From an uncultured Bacilli bacterium (lineage in GTDB: Bacteria; Bacillota_I; Bacilli_A; RF39; UBA660): a DNA stretch of 60,146 nucleotides. Numbering within the stretch: position 1 is the stretch's first letter; each line of letters opens with the position of its first letter. A program made the position numbers and the translations under genes. Below, piece by piece: positions 15,343-23,107 of the stretch. The DNA is taken from the NCBI GenBank assembly GCA_947631285.1, contig CANRKS010000001.1, forward strand, positions 1-60,146, written 5' to 3'. The notes beneath the pieces were generated by a model that saw only the letters and a list, made by a program, of their open reading frames with translations, had not been told where the DNA came from and made no database searches.

Positions 15343-15363
15343 ATGGGTTAACCGTTTTTTTGT

Positions 15364-16170
15364 TTATCTAAACCAAATAAAGATAAATAGAGCTAGAACT
15401 AAACAGTAAATGGAAAAATGCCATAATTTGCCTTTTTTTACCATACTGCTTAACCAACTATAAGCAAAATAAGTGACAATTAAAGCCGCTATAAAACCAC
15501 TTAGATAGGGAAGAATCAACTCTTGGGTAGTATCTAAAATAGTTGGTACTTTTAACATCATTGTTCCCATACTGACAGGGAAATATAACATAAAAGTATA
15601 TTTTAGAGCATCTTCTCTTTTTAATTTACATAAAAGACATGCAACTAAAACAGTTCCACTTCGACTGATACCTGGAATAATAGTAATGGCTTCAAAAAGG
15701 CCAATGATAATGGCATCTTTAAAAGTTATATCTTTACTTGTTTTTTCCCCCTTAATATTTCGAATGATATAAAGCATGAGAGCCGTAAATAAAAAGGCAA
15801 ATCCCAAAATATGTAAATTAGTAAAATGACTTTCTAAATAATCGTTTAAAAGTAAACCGGTAATACCAACAGGGATAGTACTAACAATCATTTTCATAAC
15901 ATACATAAAGCCATCTTTATATTTAGAACGATCTTTAGCTTTAAAGATAAAGCCAAAGAAATCTTTAATTAAAGCAATAATATCTTTTCGAAAAATAAAA
16001 AGAATAGCTAAAAAAGAAGCAAAGTTAGAAATTATTTCAAAATTAAAAGTATTAAACATTTCGGTATTGAATAAATTTTTAAATAAAAAAATATGTCCAC
16101 TGGAAGAAATTGGTAATGGTTCAGTTATACCTTGGATTATTCCTAAAATAATATATTTTATATAATTCAT
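15364..16170 (-). CDS. uppP: undecaprenyl-diphosphatase
   Basis: UppP (BacA) removes a phosphate from undecaprenyl diphosphate so that the lipid carrier can be reused for wall and teichoic-acid synthesis. It also gives bacitracin tolerance. 268 residues, polytopic. The two signature regions are present: GITEPLPISSSGH (about 14-26, with Glu17) and GISRSGT (about 165-171). AGGTGAT precedes the ATG and a TATAAT lies further upstream on the minus strand. The enzyme fits functionally with the undecaprenyl-based glycan locus 6 kb downstream. Confidence 0.95.
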   Translation of the reverse strand: MNYIKYIILGIIQGITEPLPISSSGHIFLFKNLFNTEMFNTFNFEIISNFASFLAILFIFRKDIIALIKDFFGFIFKAKDRSKYKDGFMYVMKMIVSTIPVGITGLLLNDYLESHFTNLHILGFAFLFTALMLYIIRNIKGEKTSKDITFKDAIIIGLFEAITIIPGISRSGTVLVACLLCKLKREDALKYTFMLYFPVSMGTMMLKVPTILDTTQELILPYLSGFIAALIVTYFAYSWLSSMVKKGKLWHFSIYCLVLALFIFIWFR

Positions 16171-16234
16171 TTGTTATCACCTAATATAATTATATAATAA
16201 TTTTGTTAATTTATAAATAAAATATAGAGATAGT

Positions 16235-16456
16235 ATGTTAAGAATATTTTTATTTATAATTGGTTTTATTTTAATGGTATTAGGTTTATTTTTTATAATA
16301 TTAGATTTAAATTTATTAGTTATTGGGTATACTTTTTTCGATTTTGTTTATTTTATTATTAGAAGTATTTATTCTGAATTATTTTTAATGGGCAGTATCT
16401 TAATAATATTTTTATTAAAAAGAAGAAAGGTGCGAAAGAATGGATTATTATTATGA
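16235..16456 (+). CDS. small hydrophobic membrane protein
   Basis: 73 residues, almost entirely hydrophobic with two or three membrane segments (about 3-24, 26-45, 49-64) and a basic C-terminal end (KRRKVRKN), consistent with a cytoplasmic C-terminus. The only upstream signal is a TAAAAT -10-like element about 11 bp before the ATG, and no ribosome binding site. It overlaps the next gene by 17 nt, which suggests co-expression. No family recognised. Confidence 0.55.
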   Translation: MLRIFLFIIGFILMVLGLFFIILDLNLLVIGYTFFDFVYFIIRSIYSELFLMGSILIIFLLKRRKVRKNGLLL

Positions 16457-17072
16457 TGTATTATTAAATTTTCAGGAAAAATATTGTATGTTTTATGAAT
16501 GGGATGAAAATGATGTCATAGATCACGTTAAAAAGATTCCTCTTATTCATATTACTTCAAAAGCATTTGAGGATTTAAGGCAAAATAAAATAAAAGTAAA
16601 TGAATCCTTTTTAGAAAGAATTTTATATAAAACAAAGCTAAAACACAATAATTATTTAAAGTATACGGCTATTTTTAGTGATGGCAAGAATAGTCTAGCT
16701 TTAGAATTTGATGATAATGGTTATAGTTTAAATAAAAGTAGTCTAATTCTTGATGATGAATTAAATATTAACGAATTTACTTATAACGTTAATTTAGAGA
16801 AATTAGAATATGAAATAATTGCTAATGAAAAAGTTAATCAAGAAACAAGACAAGAAGCTAAAGTTAAGAAGATATTAAAATTAGAAATAGATAATATGTA
16901 TCGAAGTAAAAATTATAGTAAATTAAAATATATTTATTTAGAATGGTTTGCTAATTTAAAAAATGATATGGATGAAATGTATCAAGAAATGATAAATAAA
17001 TTAAATGATAAATTAACAGATAAAGAATATAACATTTATGAATTAATTAAATTATCTTATAATAACGTATAA
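16440..17072 (+). CDS. unknown cytosolic protein
   Basis: 210 residues without signal or membrane segment. It begins MDYYYDVLLNFQEKYCMFYEWDEND, continues with an alpha/beta region, and ends with a helical region rich in Lys/Glu/Asn (about 125-205). The start has AAAGGTG at the right distance, inside the preceding small membrane protein gene. The two genes plus the downstream lipoprotein may form an operon. No family recognised. Confidence 0.65.
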   Translation: MDYYYDVLLNFQEKYCMFYEWDENDVIDHVKKIPLIHITSKAFEDLRQNKIKVNESFLERILYKTKLKHNNYLKYTAIFSDGKNSLALEFDDNGYSLNKSSLILDDELNINEFTYNVNLEKLEYEIIANEKVNQETRQEAKVKKILKLEIDNMYRSKNYSKLKYIYLEWFANLKNDMDEMYQEMINKLNDKLTDKEYNIYELIKLSYNNV

Positions 17073-17114
17073 AAGTATAAAATTAGGAAATATTAAAACT
17101 AGGATGTGGTTTAA

Positions 17115-17648
17115 TTGAAGAAAATTTGTTCTTTATTACTAATAGTATTATTACTTTCAGGATGTGGAGAAAATACTGCAAGGGGTGTTGTAGAAAGTTA
17201 TCTTAAAAAATATAAAACTTTAGATAGTGAAGTATTAGTGGATTTAGAAGAAGTAGTGGAAAAGGAAGATTTAGATAAAGAAGAAAAAGATAAATATCGA
17301 GATATTTTAAAAAAGCAATATAAAGATTTAAGTTATGAAATCAAAGAAGAAGAGTATGATAATGATATTGATTATGTTACGGTTCTTATAACGGTCTATG
17401 ATTTAAAAGAAGCAATGGATGATGCTAAAATTTATTTAGAAAATAATCCTTCGGAATTCAATCAAGAAGATGGTACATTTGATAAACATAAATACAATAA
17501 TTATAAACTAGATAAAATGAAAGACACAACGAAAAGAATATCATATACTATTGTGTTTACAGTAACTAAAGAAGACGATAAATATGTAGTTGAACAACCA
17601 ACCGAAAATGATTTATTAAAAATACATGGTGTTTACCAAAATGCTTAA
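17115..17648 (+). CDS. lipoprotein of unknown function
   Basis: 177 residues with a type II signal peptide, lipobox LSGC (Cys17). The TTG start has an AGGATGTGG purine-rich site. The mature part opens with a helix (ARGVVESYLKKYKTLD), a common beginning in small NTF2-like or DUF4878-like lipoproteins, and goes on with strands containing Asp/Glu/Lys (YVTVLITVYDL, ISYTIVFTVTKEDDKYVV). An NTF2-like fold is my inference. A terminator follows immediately. Confidence 0.75.
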   Translation: MKKICSLLLIVLLLSGCGENTARGVVESYLKKYKTLDSEVLVDLEEVVEKEDLDKEEKDKYRDILKKQYKDLSYEIKEEEYDNDIDYVTVLITVYDLKEAMDDAKIYLENNPSEFNQEDGTFDKHKYNNYKLDKMKDTTKRISYTIVFTVTKEDDKYVVEQPTENDLLKIHGVYQNA

Positions 17649-17668
17649 AGACGATTAAGTCTTTTTTT
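17647..17668 (+). terminator. intrinsic terminator
   Basis: AAAGAC / GTCTTT around GATTAA, then a T-run. It overlaps the lipoprotein stop codon. Confidence 0.7.
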
Positions 17669-17678
17669 AGTTATAATC

Positions 17679-17707
17679 TTGAAATATTTATAAGATTGTG
17701 CTAGAAT
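17679..17707 (+). promoter_or_regulatory. sigma-A-type promoter
   Basis: TTGAAA (17679-17684), 17 bp spacer, TAGAAT (17702-17707), 24 bp before the next start codon. Confidence 0.65.
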
Positions 17708-17731
17708 CGTAACTGTTTTGGTGATATAAAA

Positions 17732-18166
17732 ATGAATAATAAGTTAAAGAAGAATGTAAATCATTTCTTTCATCATTCTTCTAATGAAGAAAAAAGAAAA
17801 AAAGAAAATACTAAGTTAGAAACAAAAGAAAAAGATATGGACTATTCTTTTGGTTTGTCTTTAGATGAAGAAGTTAATAAACTATATGCGATTACTATGC
17901 GAAATGGTATTATTAAAAAGGGAGAGGAAAGTGAATGGCTAGCCTACTTAAAAGTAACTCTTCTAAGTCATTCAGATCTTCCTATGCTTAATAAATTAAT
18001 TTATCAGTTATTCATTCTAGCGCAACATCCCCAAAAGTTTATTCAAATTCTTCCTAATGAAGCTGAATATTTAGACTTATTAATGCATTTTAGTGTTCAT
18101 GGAGAATTACTTAAAGAATATTTAAATAACCCTTTAGAAGATAATTTAAAAATTACTTCTCGTTAG
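17732..18166 (+). CDS. unknown small cytosolic protein
   Basis: 144 residues. A basic, Lys/Glu-rich N-terminal third (1-38) is followed by a compact helical part (about 40-140: DEEVNKLYAITMRNGIIKKGEE, LPMLNKLIYQLFILAQHPQKF). No signal or membrane segment. It has its own promoter. Its end overlaps the convergent gene by 14 nt. No family recognised. Confidence 0.65.
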   Translation: MNNKLKKNVNHFFHHSSNEEKRKKENTKLETKEKDMDYSFGLSLDEEVNKLYAITMRNGIIKKGEESEWLAYLKVTLLSHSDLPMLNKLIYQLFILAQHPQKFIQILPNEAEYLDLLMHFSVHGELLKEYLNNPLEDNLKITSR

Positions 18167-18491
18167 TTTTTTTAGCTTTAGGATTATTTTTAACATAAGA
18201 TATATTTGTTTTATAATTACGCTTCTTTAAGGAAGTGTTTTTACTTTTGGTTTTATTTGGTCTTTTACTGTTCTTTTTCTTTTTACTTTTTGGTTTACTA
18301 TTTGTTTTATTTTTAGTTTGATGAGTAGGAGATTTCTTATTTACTTTTTTAATTACTTCTTTTTGGGCTTTTTTATTATCTAAATCAAAGTATTTATTAA
18401 TAAAAATTAAAATAAAGCTGATTAAAGTTAGTAAATAAATAGAAATTATGATGATAAAAAAAATATCGATAGGATCATAACTTTTAGACAT
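18153..18491 (-). CDS. single-pass membrane protein with very basic tail
   Basis: 112 residues. One N-terminal hydrophobic helix (about 9-31) is followed by a long Lys/Asn/Ser/Thr-rich tail with hardly any acidic residues, likely disordered and able to bind nucleic acid or anionic polymers. I take the ATG at 18491. An ATG 9 nt upstream would touch the ribosome binding site (AAAGGAA), while 18491 is well spaced. Minus-strand TATAAT lies at 18522-18517. It is divergent from the glucosaminidase gene, with a 26 bp palindrome between them. No family recognised. Confidence 0.6.
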   Translation of the reverse strand: MSKSYDPIDIFFIIIISIYLLTLISFILIFINKYFDLDNKKAQKEVIKKVNKKSPTHQTKNKTNSKPKSKKKKNSKRPNKTKSKNTSLKKRNYKTNISYVKNNPKAKKTNEK

Positions 18492-18554
18492 ACTACTCAT
18501 TTCCTTTCAATAAAGTATTATAATATATGTTTAAAAAAAATAATAGATGGAAAA

Positions 18555-18580
18555 TGTCAAATATTTGAAAATATTTGACA
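18555..18580. promoter_or_regulatory. perfect 26 bp palindrome, candidate operator
   Basis: TGTCAAATATTT and its exact reverse complement AAATATTTGACA are separated by GA. Each arm ends in TTGACA on one strand. No T-run follows, so it is not a typical terminator. It sits between divergent genes, 68 bp before the glucosaminidase start, a location fit for a dimeric regulator. Confidence 0.55.
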
Positions 18581-18647
18581 CAAATTTATATATGTTATGA
18601 AAAAGAGCAAGAAATTATGATAAAATTAGATAAGGAGAGTAGGTATT

Positions 18648-20366
18648 ATGCATCATAAATGGTTAAATTTATTTTTTTTAACACTTTTTTCCTTTATCTT
18701 AAATTTAAGTATTTGTTATGCTGATACTTATAGAGGAAAAATTACCGGAACGGGTGTTAATTTACGAAGTGGTCCCGGAACTAATTACAGTAGTATTAAA
18801 ACTTTAAGTAAAAATAGTGAATATACTTTAGTAAGTAATAAACTTTATCCATCTGAGAAGAGTTGCTCTAAAGGATGGTATCAAATGTATTATGAAGCTA
18901 GTGCCACTGGTTATGTTTGTGCTGATTATGTTTCTGTTTCTACTTTAGTATTTAATGAAAATGCTACAACAAATTGTGAACAAAATATGCAAGCTGCGGG
19001 CTTTCCATCTTCTTACTGGCCAGGATTATGTAAAATGCAACAAGATCATCCCAGTTGGCAATTTAAAGCTATTGCTACAGGTCTTGATTGGGTAACAGCC
19101 GTTAATAAAGAAAGTGCCTGTGGTGAAAGCTATGTTGCTAGTAGTGATCCCGCCAATATTGATACATCTTGTAAAAATCCTTACTCTAAAACTTGGTATC
19201 CAGCCTCAGCTAGTGCGGTTGCTTATTATATGGATCCTCGTAACTGGTTAACTGATAATGCCGTTTTTCAATTTGAATATTTAAAATACGATAATGGCTT
19301 AGCTTCATCTTATGCTTCAGCTGCATCTGATTTAATTGATCATTCTGAATTTTATAAATATCATTATGCTAAGGGTACTAATTTAGGCGATGTAATGAAT
19401 GATGTGGGGAAAGAATTAGACGTTAGTCCTGTGCATATTGCTTCCAGAGTTTTGCAAGAGCTAGGGGCTAAAAATACTTTATATAATTTATATAGTGGTG
19501 TTTATCCTGGTTATGAAGGATACTATAATTTCTATAATTTTGGTGTTAGTGATAGTTGTGCCACTAGTAATGGAACGACGGTTTGTGGTTTAACTTATGC
19601 CAAAAATAATGGCTGGTATGGCTTATATGAAGCTATTAAAGGGGGAGCAGATCAAATTTCTAGAAATTATATTGCTAAAGGACAATATACGATATATTTA
19701 CAAAAGTTTAATGTTGTTCCAACTGAAAGTAATAAGTTATATGGTCATCAATATATGACTAATCTAAGTTCACCATCAGAAGAAGCTAAATCTTCTTATA
19801 AAACTTATAATAATGCCGGTCTTATCAATAGTCCTTTTGTCTTTTATATTCCGGTTTATAATAATATGAATAATACTAATTACTATTCTAGTAATGGCGC
19901 GGTTGATAGTAATGATTTAACAGATCCATCAAAACTGGCTATAAGTACAATCGTTACTAGTAGTGGTTATACATATCAAAGTGGTAAAATTTCTGGCATT
20001 AGTGCCAATACTTCTATAAGTCAAATTAAAAGTACCATTGAAAGTATTTCAGGTTCTAATACTGTTGTGGTAAAAAATAACAAAGGAAATCTCGTAGTCG
20101 ATGGTAATATTGGAACTGGTTATACAGTTACAGTTAATAATTCTACCACAAATGAAACTTTAACCGCTATTGTTAAAGGTGATACATCTGGTGATGGAGA
20201 GGTAAACGCTCTGGATTTATTACAAGTGCAAAAGAAATTATTAGGAACATATACTTTAAATGATGTATATGATACAGCTGGTGATACATCAGGGGATGGA
20301 GAAGTAAATGCTCTTGATTTATTACAAATTCAAAAAAAGATATTAGGAACTTATGAAATAAAATAA
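18648..20366 (+). CDS. secreted SH3b-glucosaminidase with C-terminal dockerin
   Basis: 572 residues, probably a peptidoglycan N-acetylglucosaminidase (autolysin). Signal peptide 1-25. Bacterial SH3 domain about 27-100 (VNLRSGPGTNYSSIKTL). Catalytic domain about 105-385 with YMDPRNWL, FQFEYL, IASRVLQELGA (Glu271 as likely catalytic acid) and GYYNFYNFGV, the family pattern of glucosaminidases. A linker domain about 430-508 resembles modules that precede dockerins. The dockerin (511-572) has two copies of GDTSGDGEVNALDLLQ, each a calcium-binding loop. AAGGAG precedes the ATG. The next gene, 18 nt on, encodes a cohesin-like membrane protein that may bind this dockerin. Confidence 0.88.
   Translation: MHHKWLNLFFLTLFSFILNLSICYADTYRGKITGTGVNLRSGPGTNYSSIKTLSKNSEYTLVSNKLYPSEKSCSKGWYQMYYEASATGYVCADYVSVSTLVFNENATTNCEQNMQAAGFPSSYWPGLCKMQQDHPSWQFKAIATGLDWVTAVNKESACGESYVASSDPANIDTSCKNPYSKTWYPASASAVAYYMDPRNWLTDNAVFQFEYLKYDNGLASSYASAASDLIDHSEFYKYHYAKGTNLGDVMNDVGKELDVSPVHIASRVLQELGAKNTLYNLYSGVYPGYEGYYNFYNFGVSDSCATSNGTTVCGLTYAKNNGWYGLYEAIKGGADQISRNYIAKGQYTIYLQKFNVVPTESNKLYGHQYMTNLSSPSEEAKSSYKTYNNAGLINSPFVFYIPVYNNMNNTNYYSSNGAVDSNDLTDPSKLAISTIVTSSGYTYQSGKISGISANTSISQIKSTIESISGSNTVVVKNNKGNLVVDGNIGTGYTVTVNNSTTNETLTAIVKGDTSGDGEVNALDLLQVQKKLLGTYTLNDVYDTAGDTSGDGEVNALDLLQIQKKILGTYEIK
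20178..20252 (+). repeat. dockerin repeat, copy 1
   Basis: A 75 bp segment encoding GDTSGDGEVNALDLLQ and the helix QKKLLGTY. It is repeated at 20280-20354 with mostly synonymous differences. The duplicated F-hand-like loop is the normal dockerin layout. Confidence 0.85.
20280..20354 (+). repeat. dockerin repeat, copy 2
   Basis: Second copy of the 75 bp dockerin segment. The protein sequence differs from copy 1 by conservative changes only (Val/Ile and Leu/Ile in the recognition helix). Confidence 0.85.
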
Positions 20367-20383
20367 GAAAGGATTGAAGGAAA

Positions 20384-21901
20384 GTGAAAAAATTAAAATT
20401 ATTAGTATTTACTTTTTTGAGCTTAATTGTTTTACCAAGTCTAGTTATTGCTGCCTCTGGTAGTATTACGGTAAGTGGAGCAGACAAAGTAGTTGTTGGT
20501 AATAAAGTTACTTTAACGGTTACTTTATCAAGTAGTAGTGCTATAGGTAGTTGGGAAATGAGTTTAGACTATAATAAAAGTTATCTTCAACTTACATCTT
20601 CTTCAGCAGAAGCTGGAGGAGTAAAAATGGCAGGTTATGCAACGGGAGCTAATGGAACTAAGAAAAAGACTTATACTTTTACCTTTAAAGCCTTAAAAAC
20701 AGGATCTACTAAAGTATCTGTTGATATGTATGATGTGTATGCTAATGATTTTAGTAGCATGAGTATTAATTCTAATAGTAAAACTTTAAAAATAATTACC
20801 CAAGAAGAATTAGAAGCTAGTTATTCTAAAGATAATGATTTAAAAGATTTAAAAGTAGAAGGATTTGAAATAAGTCCGGCTTTTACTAAAGATACTTTAA
20901 ATTATAGTGTAACGGTTCCTGAAGGAACTACTTCCGTTAATGTTATAGCTACTCCGAATGATAGTAAATCTTCCGTAAGTGGAGCAGGTAGTGTTGAAGT
21001 TAGTGAAGGTACAAATAATATAAATATTGTTGTCAGGGCTGAAAATGGTAGTGAAAAAACTTATAATTTGGTCGTAGATGTTATTGATGCTAATCCTATA
21101 AATGTAAAAGTTGGCGAAGATAATTATACCGTTATTAAATTAAGGAGTAATTATCCTTGTCCGGAATTATTTACCGAAAGCGAAGTTCTAATCAATGGTA
21201 TAGAAGTTCCTAGTTGTTATAATGAGAAAACCAATTATACCTTAGTGGGTCTTAAGAAAGAAGATGGAACAGCCTTAAGCTTTATTTATGATAATGGAAA
21301 ATATACAAAATATAATGAAGTAACGGGAACAAGTTTAAAAATAGTTATTTTAGAATATGATAAAGAAATTCCAGGTCTTACTAAAGTAACTTCAATGATT
21401 GATGGTAAAAGTTATGCTGCTTCAACTTATCAAAATAATAAAGACTACTATGTTGTTTATGGTTTAAATATTGCAACAGGCGAAAAAGATTTTTATCTCT
21501 ATGATGCGATTAACAAAACGTTTTCTTTATACAATAATGAACAAGTAAAAGCTTTAATTAATACTAACAAAATATATTTATATGTTATTATTGTATTTGG
21601 TCTTGGTTTATTCTTATCTTTAATTTGTATTGTTAAATTAAATAGTCAAAAGAAAAAGAAAAAAGAAGAAGATAAGGATAAAAAGGTTAATGAAAAAGAA
21701 AATAAAGAAGTTAAGAACAAAACTAAAAGTAAAAAAGATGATCAAAAAGAGATAAAAAAAGAAGAGAAAAAAGAAGAAAAAACAAAAGAAGTAGATGTTA
21801 ATGAAATAAAAGATCTTAGTGAAGATAATGGTGAAGATGAAACGGAAACTTATTATCTTTTTGAAAGTGATCGCCGAAAAAAACATAAAAAAAATAAATA
21901 A
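20384..21901 (+). CDS. membrane-anchored cohesin-like surface protein
   Basis: 505 residues, GTG start after GAAGGAA. Signal peptide 1-23. About 25-145 resembles a cohesin: VVVGNKVTLTVTLSSSS, SWEMSLDYNKSYLQL and TFTFKALKTGSTKVSV. About 150-237 is a cadherin-like beta-sandwich of the kind LKVEGFEISPAFTKDTLNYS ... NGSEKTYNLVV. A third, unassigned extracellular region with two Cys spans about 240-395. A transmembrane helix at 402-425 precedes a very Lys/Glu-rich cytoplasmic tail of about 80 residues. With the preceding dockerin enzyme it forms a plausible receptor-ligand pair at the membrane. The cohesin call rests on pattern and context. Confidence 0.72.
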   Translation: MKKLKLLVFTFLSLIVLPSLVIAASGSITVSGADKVVVGNKVTLTVTLSSSSAIGSWEMSLDYNKSYLQLTSSSAEAGGVKMAGYATGANGTKKKTYTFTFKALKTGSTKVSVDMYDVYANDFSSMSINSNSKTLKIITQEELEASYSKDNDLKDLKVEGFEISPAFTKDTLNYSVTVPEGTTSVNVIATPNDSKSSVSGAGSVEVSEGTNNINIVVRAENGSEKTYNLVVDVIDANPINVKVGEDNYTVIKLRSNYPCPELFTESEVLINGIEVPSCYNEKTNYTLVGLKKEDGTALSFIYDNGKYTKYNEVTGTSLKIVILEYDKEIPGLTKVTSMIDGKSYAASTYQNNKDYYVVYGLNIATGEKDFYLYDAINKTFSLYNNEQVKALINTNKIYLYVIIVFGLGLFLSLICIVKLNSQKKKKKEEDKDKKVNEKENKEVKNKTKSKKDDQKEIKKEEKKEEKTKEVDVNEIKDLSEDNGEDETETYYLFESDRRKKHKKNK

Positions 21902-21915
21902 TACATAAAAAAATT

Positions 21916-21964
21916 AAGAAAGATTATCCTAATAATATAAATTAAATAGATAATCTTTCTTTTT
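21916..21964 (+). terminator. intrinsic terminator after the cohesin gene
   Basis: A 13 bp perfect stem, AAGAAAGATTATC paired with GATAATCTTTCTT, around a 20 nt AT-rich loop, ending in T. It separates the two-gene cohesin/dockerin unit from the glycan locus. Confidence 0.8.
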
Positions 21965-21978
21965 AAATGGTTATCATT

Positions 21979-21984
21979 TATAAT
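21979..21984 (+). promoter_or_regulatory. -10 element of the glycan locus
   Basis: TATAAT, 18 bp before the tagO start, with AGGTG as the ribosome binding site. The -35 would fall in the 3' arm of the preceding terminator (TTTCTT). Confidence 0.5.
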
Positions 21985-22001
21985 ATTGCTAGGTGTTTTA
22001 A

Positions 22002-23048
22002 ATGAATTGGATGGTTAATGGACATTATATATTAGAAATTGTTATTGTTACTTTCGTAACAAGTCTTTTATTAGTGCCAGTATCAAAAAAATTAGCTAAT
22101 CATGTTGGAGCAATGGATATTCCTAATGCCAGAAAAATTCATAAAGTTCCTATTCCTAGATTAGGAGGATTAGCTATATTTGGCTCTTTTCTTTTCGGCT
22201 ATATTTTATATGGTGAAGCTACAACCCAAATGTTGTCCATTTTAATAGGATCATTTTTAATTGTTTTAGTCGGGGTATTTGATGATATTAAACCCATAAG
22301 GGCTCTTTATAAATTTATAGTACAATTAGGGGCGGCTTTAATTGTTGTTATATACGGCAAAATATATTTTACTGAAATTACTTTTTTGGGTTTTAGAATG
22401 GAATTTAATTTAATCACTAGTTATATTTTATCTACATTCTTTATCTTAGCTATTTCTAATGCTTTAAATTTTATTGATGGAATGGATGGCTTATCAAGTG
22501 GTGTTAGTTCTATCTACTTTTTAACTATTGCTATTATTGCTATTATTCTAAATAGATTAGGTGGTCTTGATATTATTCTTTCTTTAATTATGCTTGGTTC
22601 AACATTAGGTTTTTTAGTTTATAATTTTCCTCCGGCTAAAATATTTGTCGGCGATTCGGGTAGTGTTTTCTTCGGCTTTATTATTTCTATTATTGCTCTT
22701 TTAGGATATAAAGTAGCTACTTTAACTTCTTTAGTCATTCCCATCACTATTTTAGCTATTCCTGTTTTTGATACGGTATTTGCTATTTTAAGAAGACTCA
22801 TAAAACATAAGAATATAGCGGAAGCTGATAAAGAACATCTTCATCATCAACTTTTAAAATTAAAGTTTTCTCCCAGAGTTAGTATTCTAATTATTTATTT
22901 AGTCAATATTATCTTTTCAGCCATTTCTATTTTATATGTAATTGGTGATAGTAGAGATGTAATAATTTTATATCTAGTAGCAATGATACTAGTCTTATTT
23001 GTAGTCCTTAAAACTGATATTTTATATGATCATAAGAAGAAAAAGTAA
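22002..23048 (+). CDS. tagO: undecaprenyl-phosphate GlcNAc-1-phosphate transferase
   Basis: Transfers GlcNAc-1-phosphate from UDP-GlcNAc to undecaprenyl phosphate, the first step of teichoic acid and many surface glycans. 348 residues, about ten membrane helices. The polyprenyl-phosphate transferase motifs are all present: DIPNARKIHKVPIPRLGG, GVFDDIKP (Asp pair for Mg), NFIDGMDGL (catalytic Asp), FVGDSGS and HLHHQLL. It opens the polysaccharide locus. With MnaA and a TagA-like domain nearby, the likely product is the first half of a GlcNAc-ManNAc linkage unit. WecA is the alternative name. Confidence 0.93.
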   Translation: MNWMVNGHYILEIVIVTFVTSLLLVPVSKKLANHVGAMDIPNARKIHKVPIPRLGGLAIFGSFLFGYILYGEATTQMLSILIGSFLIVLVGVFDDIKPIRALYKFIVQLGAALIVVIYGKIYFTEITFLGFRMEFNLITSYILSTFFILAISNALNFIDGMDGLSSGVSSIYFLTIAIIAIILNRLGGLDIILSLIMLGSTLGFLVYNFPPAKIFVGDSGSVFFGFIISIIALLGYKVATLTSLVIPITILAIPVFDTVFAILRRLIKHKNIAEADKEHLHHQLLKLKFSPRVSILIIYLVNIIFSAISILYVIGDSRDVIILYLVAMILVLFVVLKTDILYDHKKKK

Positions 23049-23051
23049 AAC

Positions 23052-23080
23052 TTTCTTTTTATATCTTTTTAAGCTATAAT
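23052..23080 (+). promoter_or_regulatory. possible internal promoter
   Basis: TTTCTT (23052-23057), 17 bp spacer, TATAAT (23075-23080), ahead of the polymerase/GT26 fusion gene. The -35 is weak. Confidence 0.45.
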
Positions 23081-23107
23081 AAAATAAATAGAAAAAACGA
23101 GGTTATT

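Noticed and set aside
15340..15366. GGGTTAACC palindrome between the S1 gene and uppP as a terminator
   Set aside because: Stem of only four to five pairs. The T-run is present but the hairpin is too weak to support a call.
18575..18626. TTGACA in the palindrome as the -35 of the glucosaminidase promoter
   Set aside because: No -10 hexamer lies 16-18 bp downstream. The best TAAAAT (18621-18626) is 40 bp away. The promoter remains unassigned.
20178..20354. Tandem repeat as a simple or phase-variable repeat
   Set aside because: Two copies, in frame, 102 bp apart, encode the two calcium loops of a dockerin. This is normal domain architecture.
21638..21886. Open frame on the minus strand inside the cohesin gene tail
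   Set aside because: Phe/Ile-rich antisense of a Lys/Glu-rich coding region, with no ribosome binding site. A shadow of the real gene.
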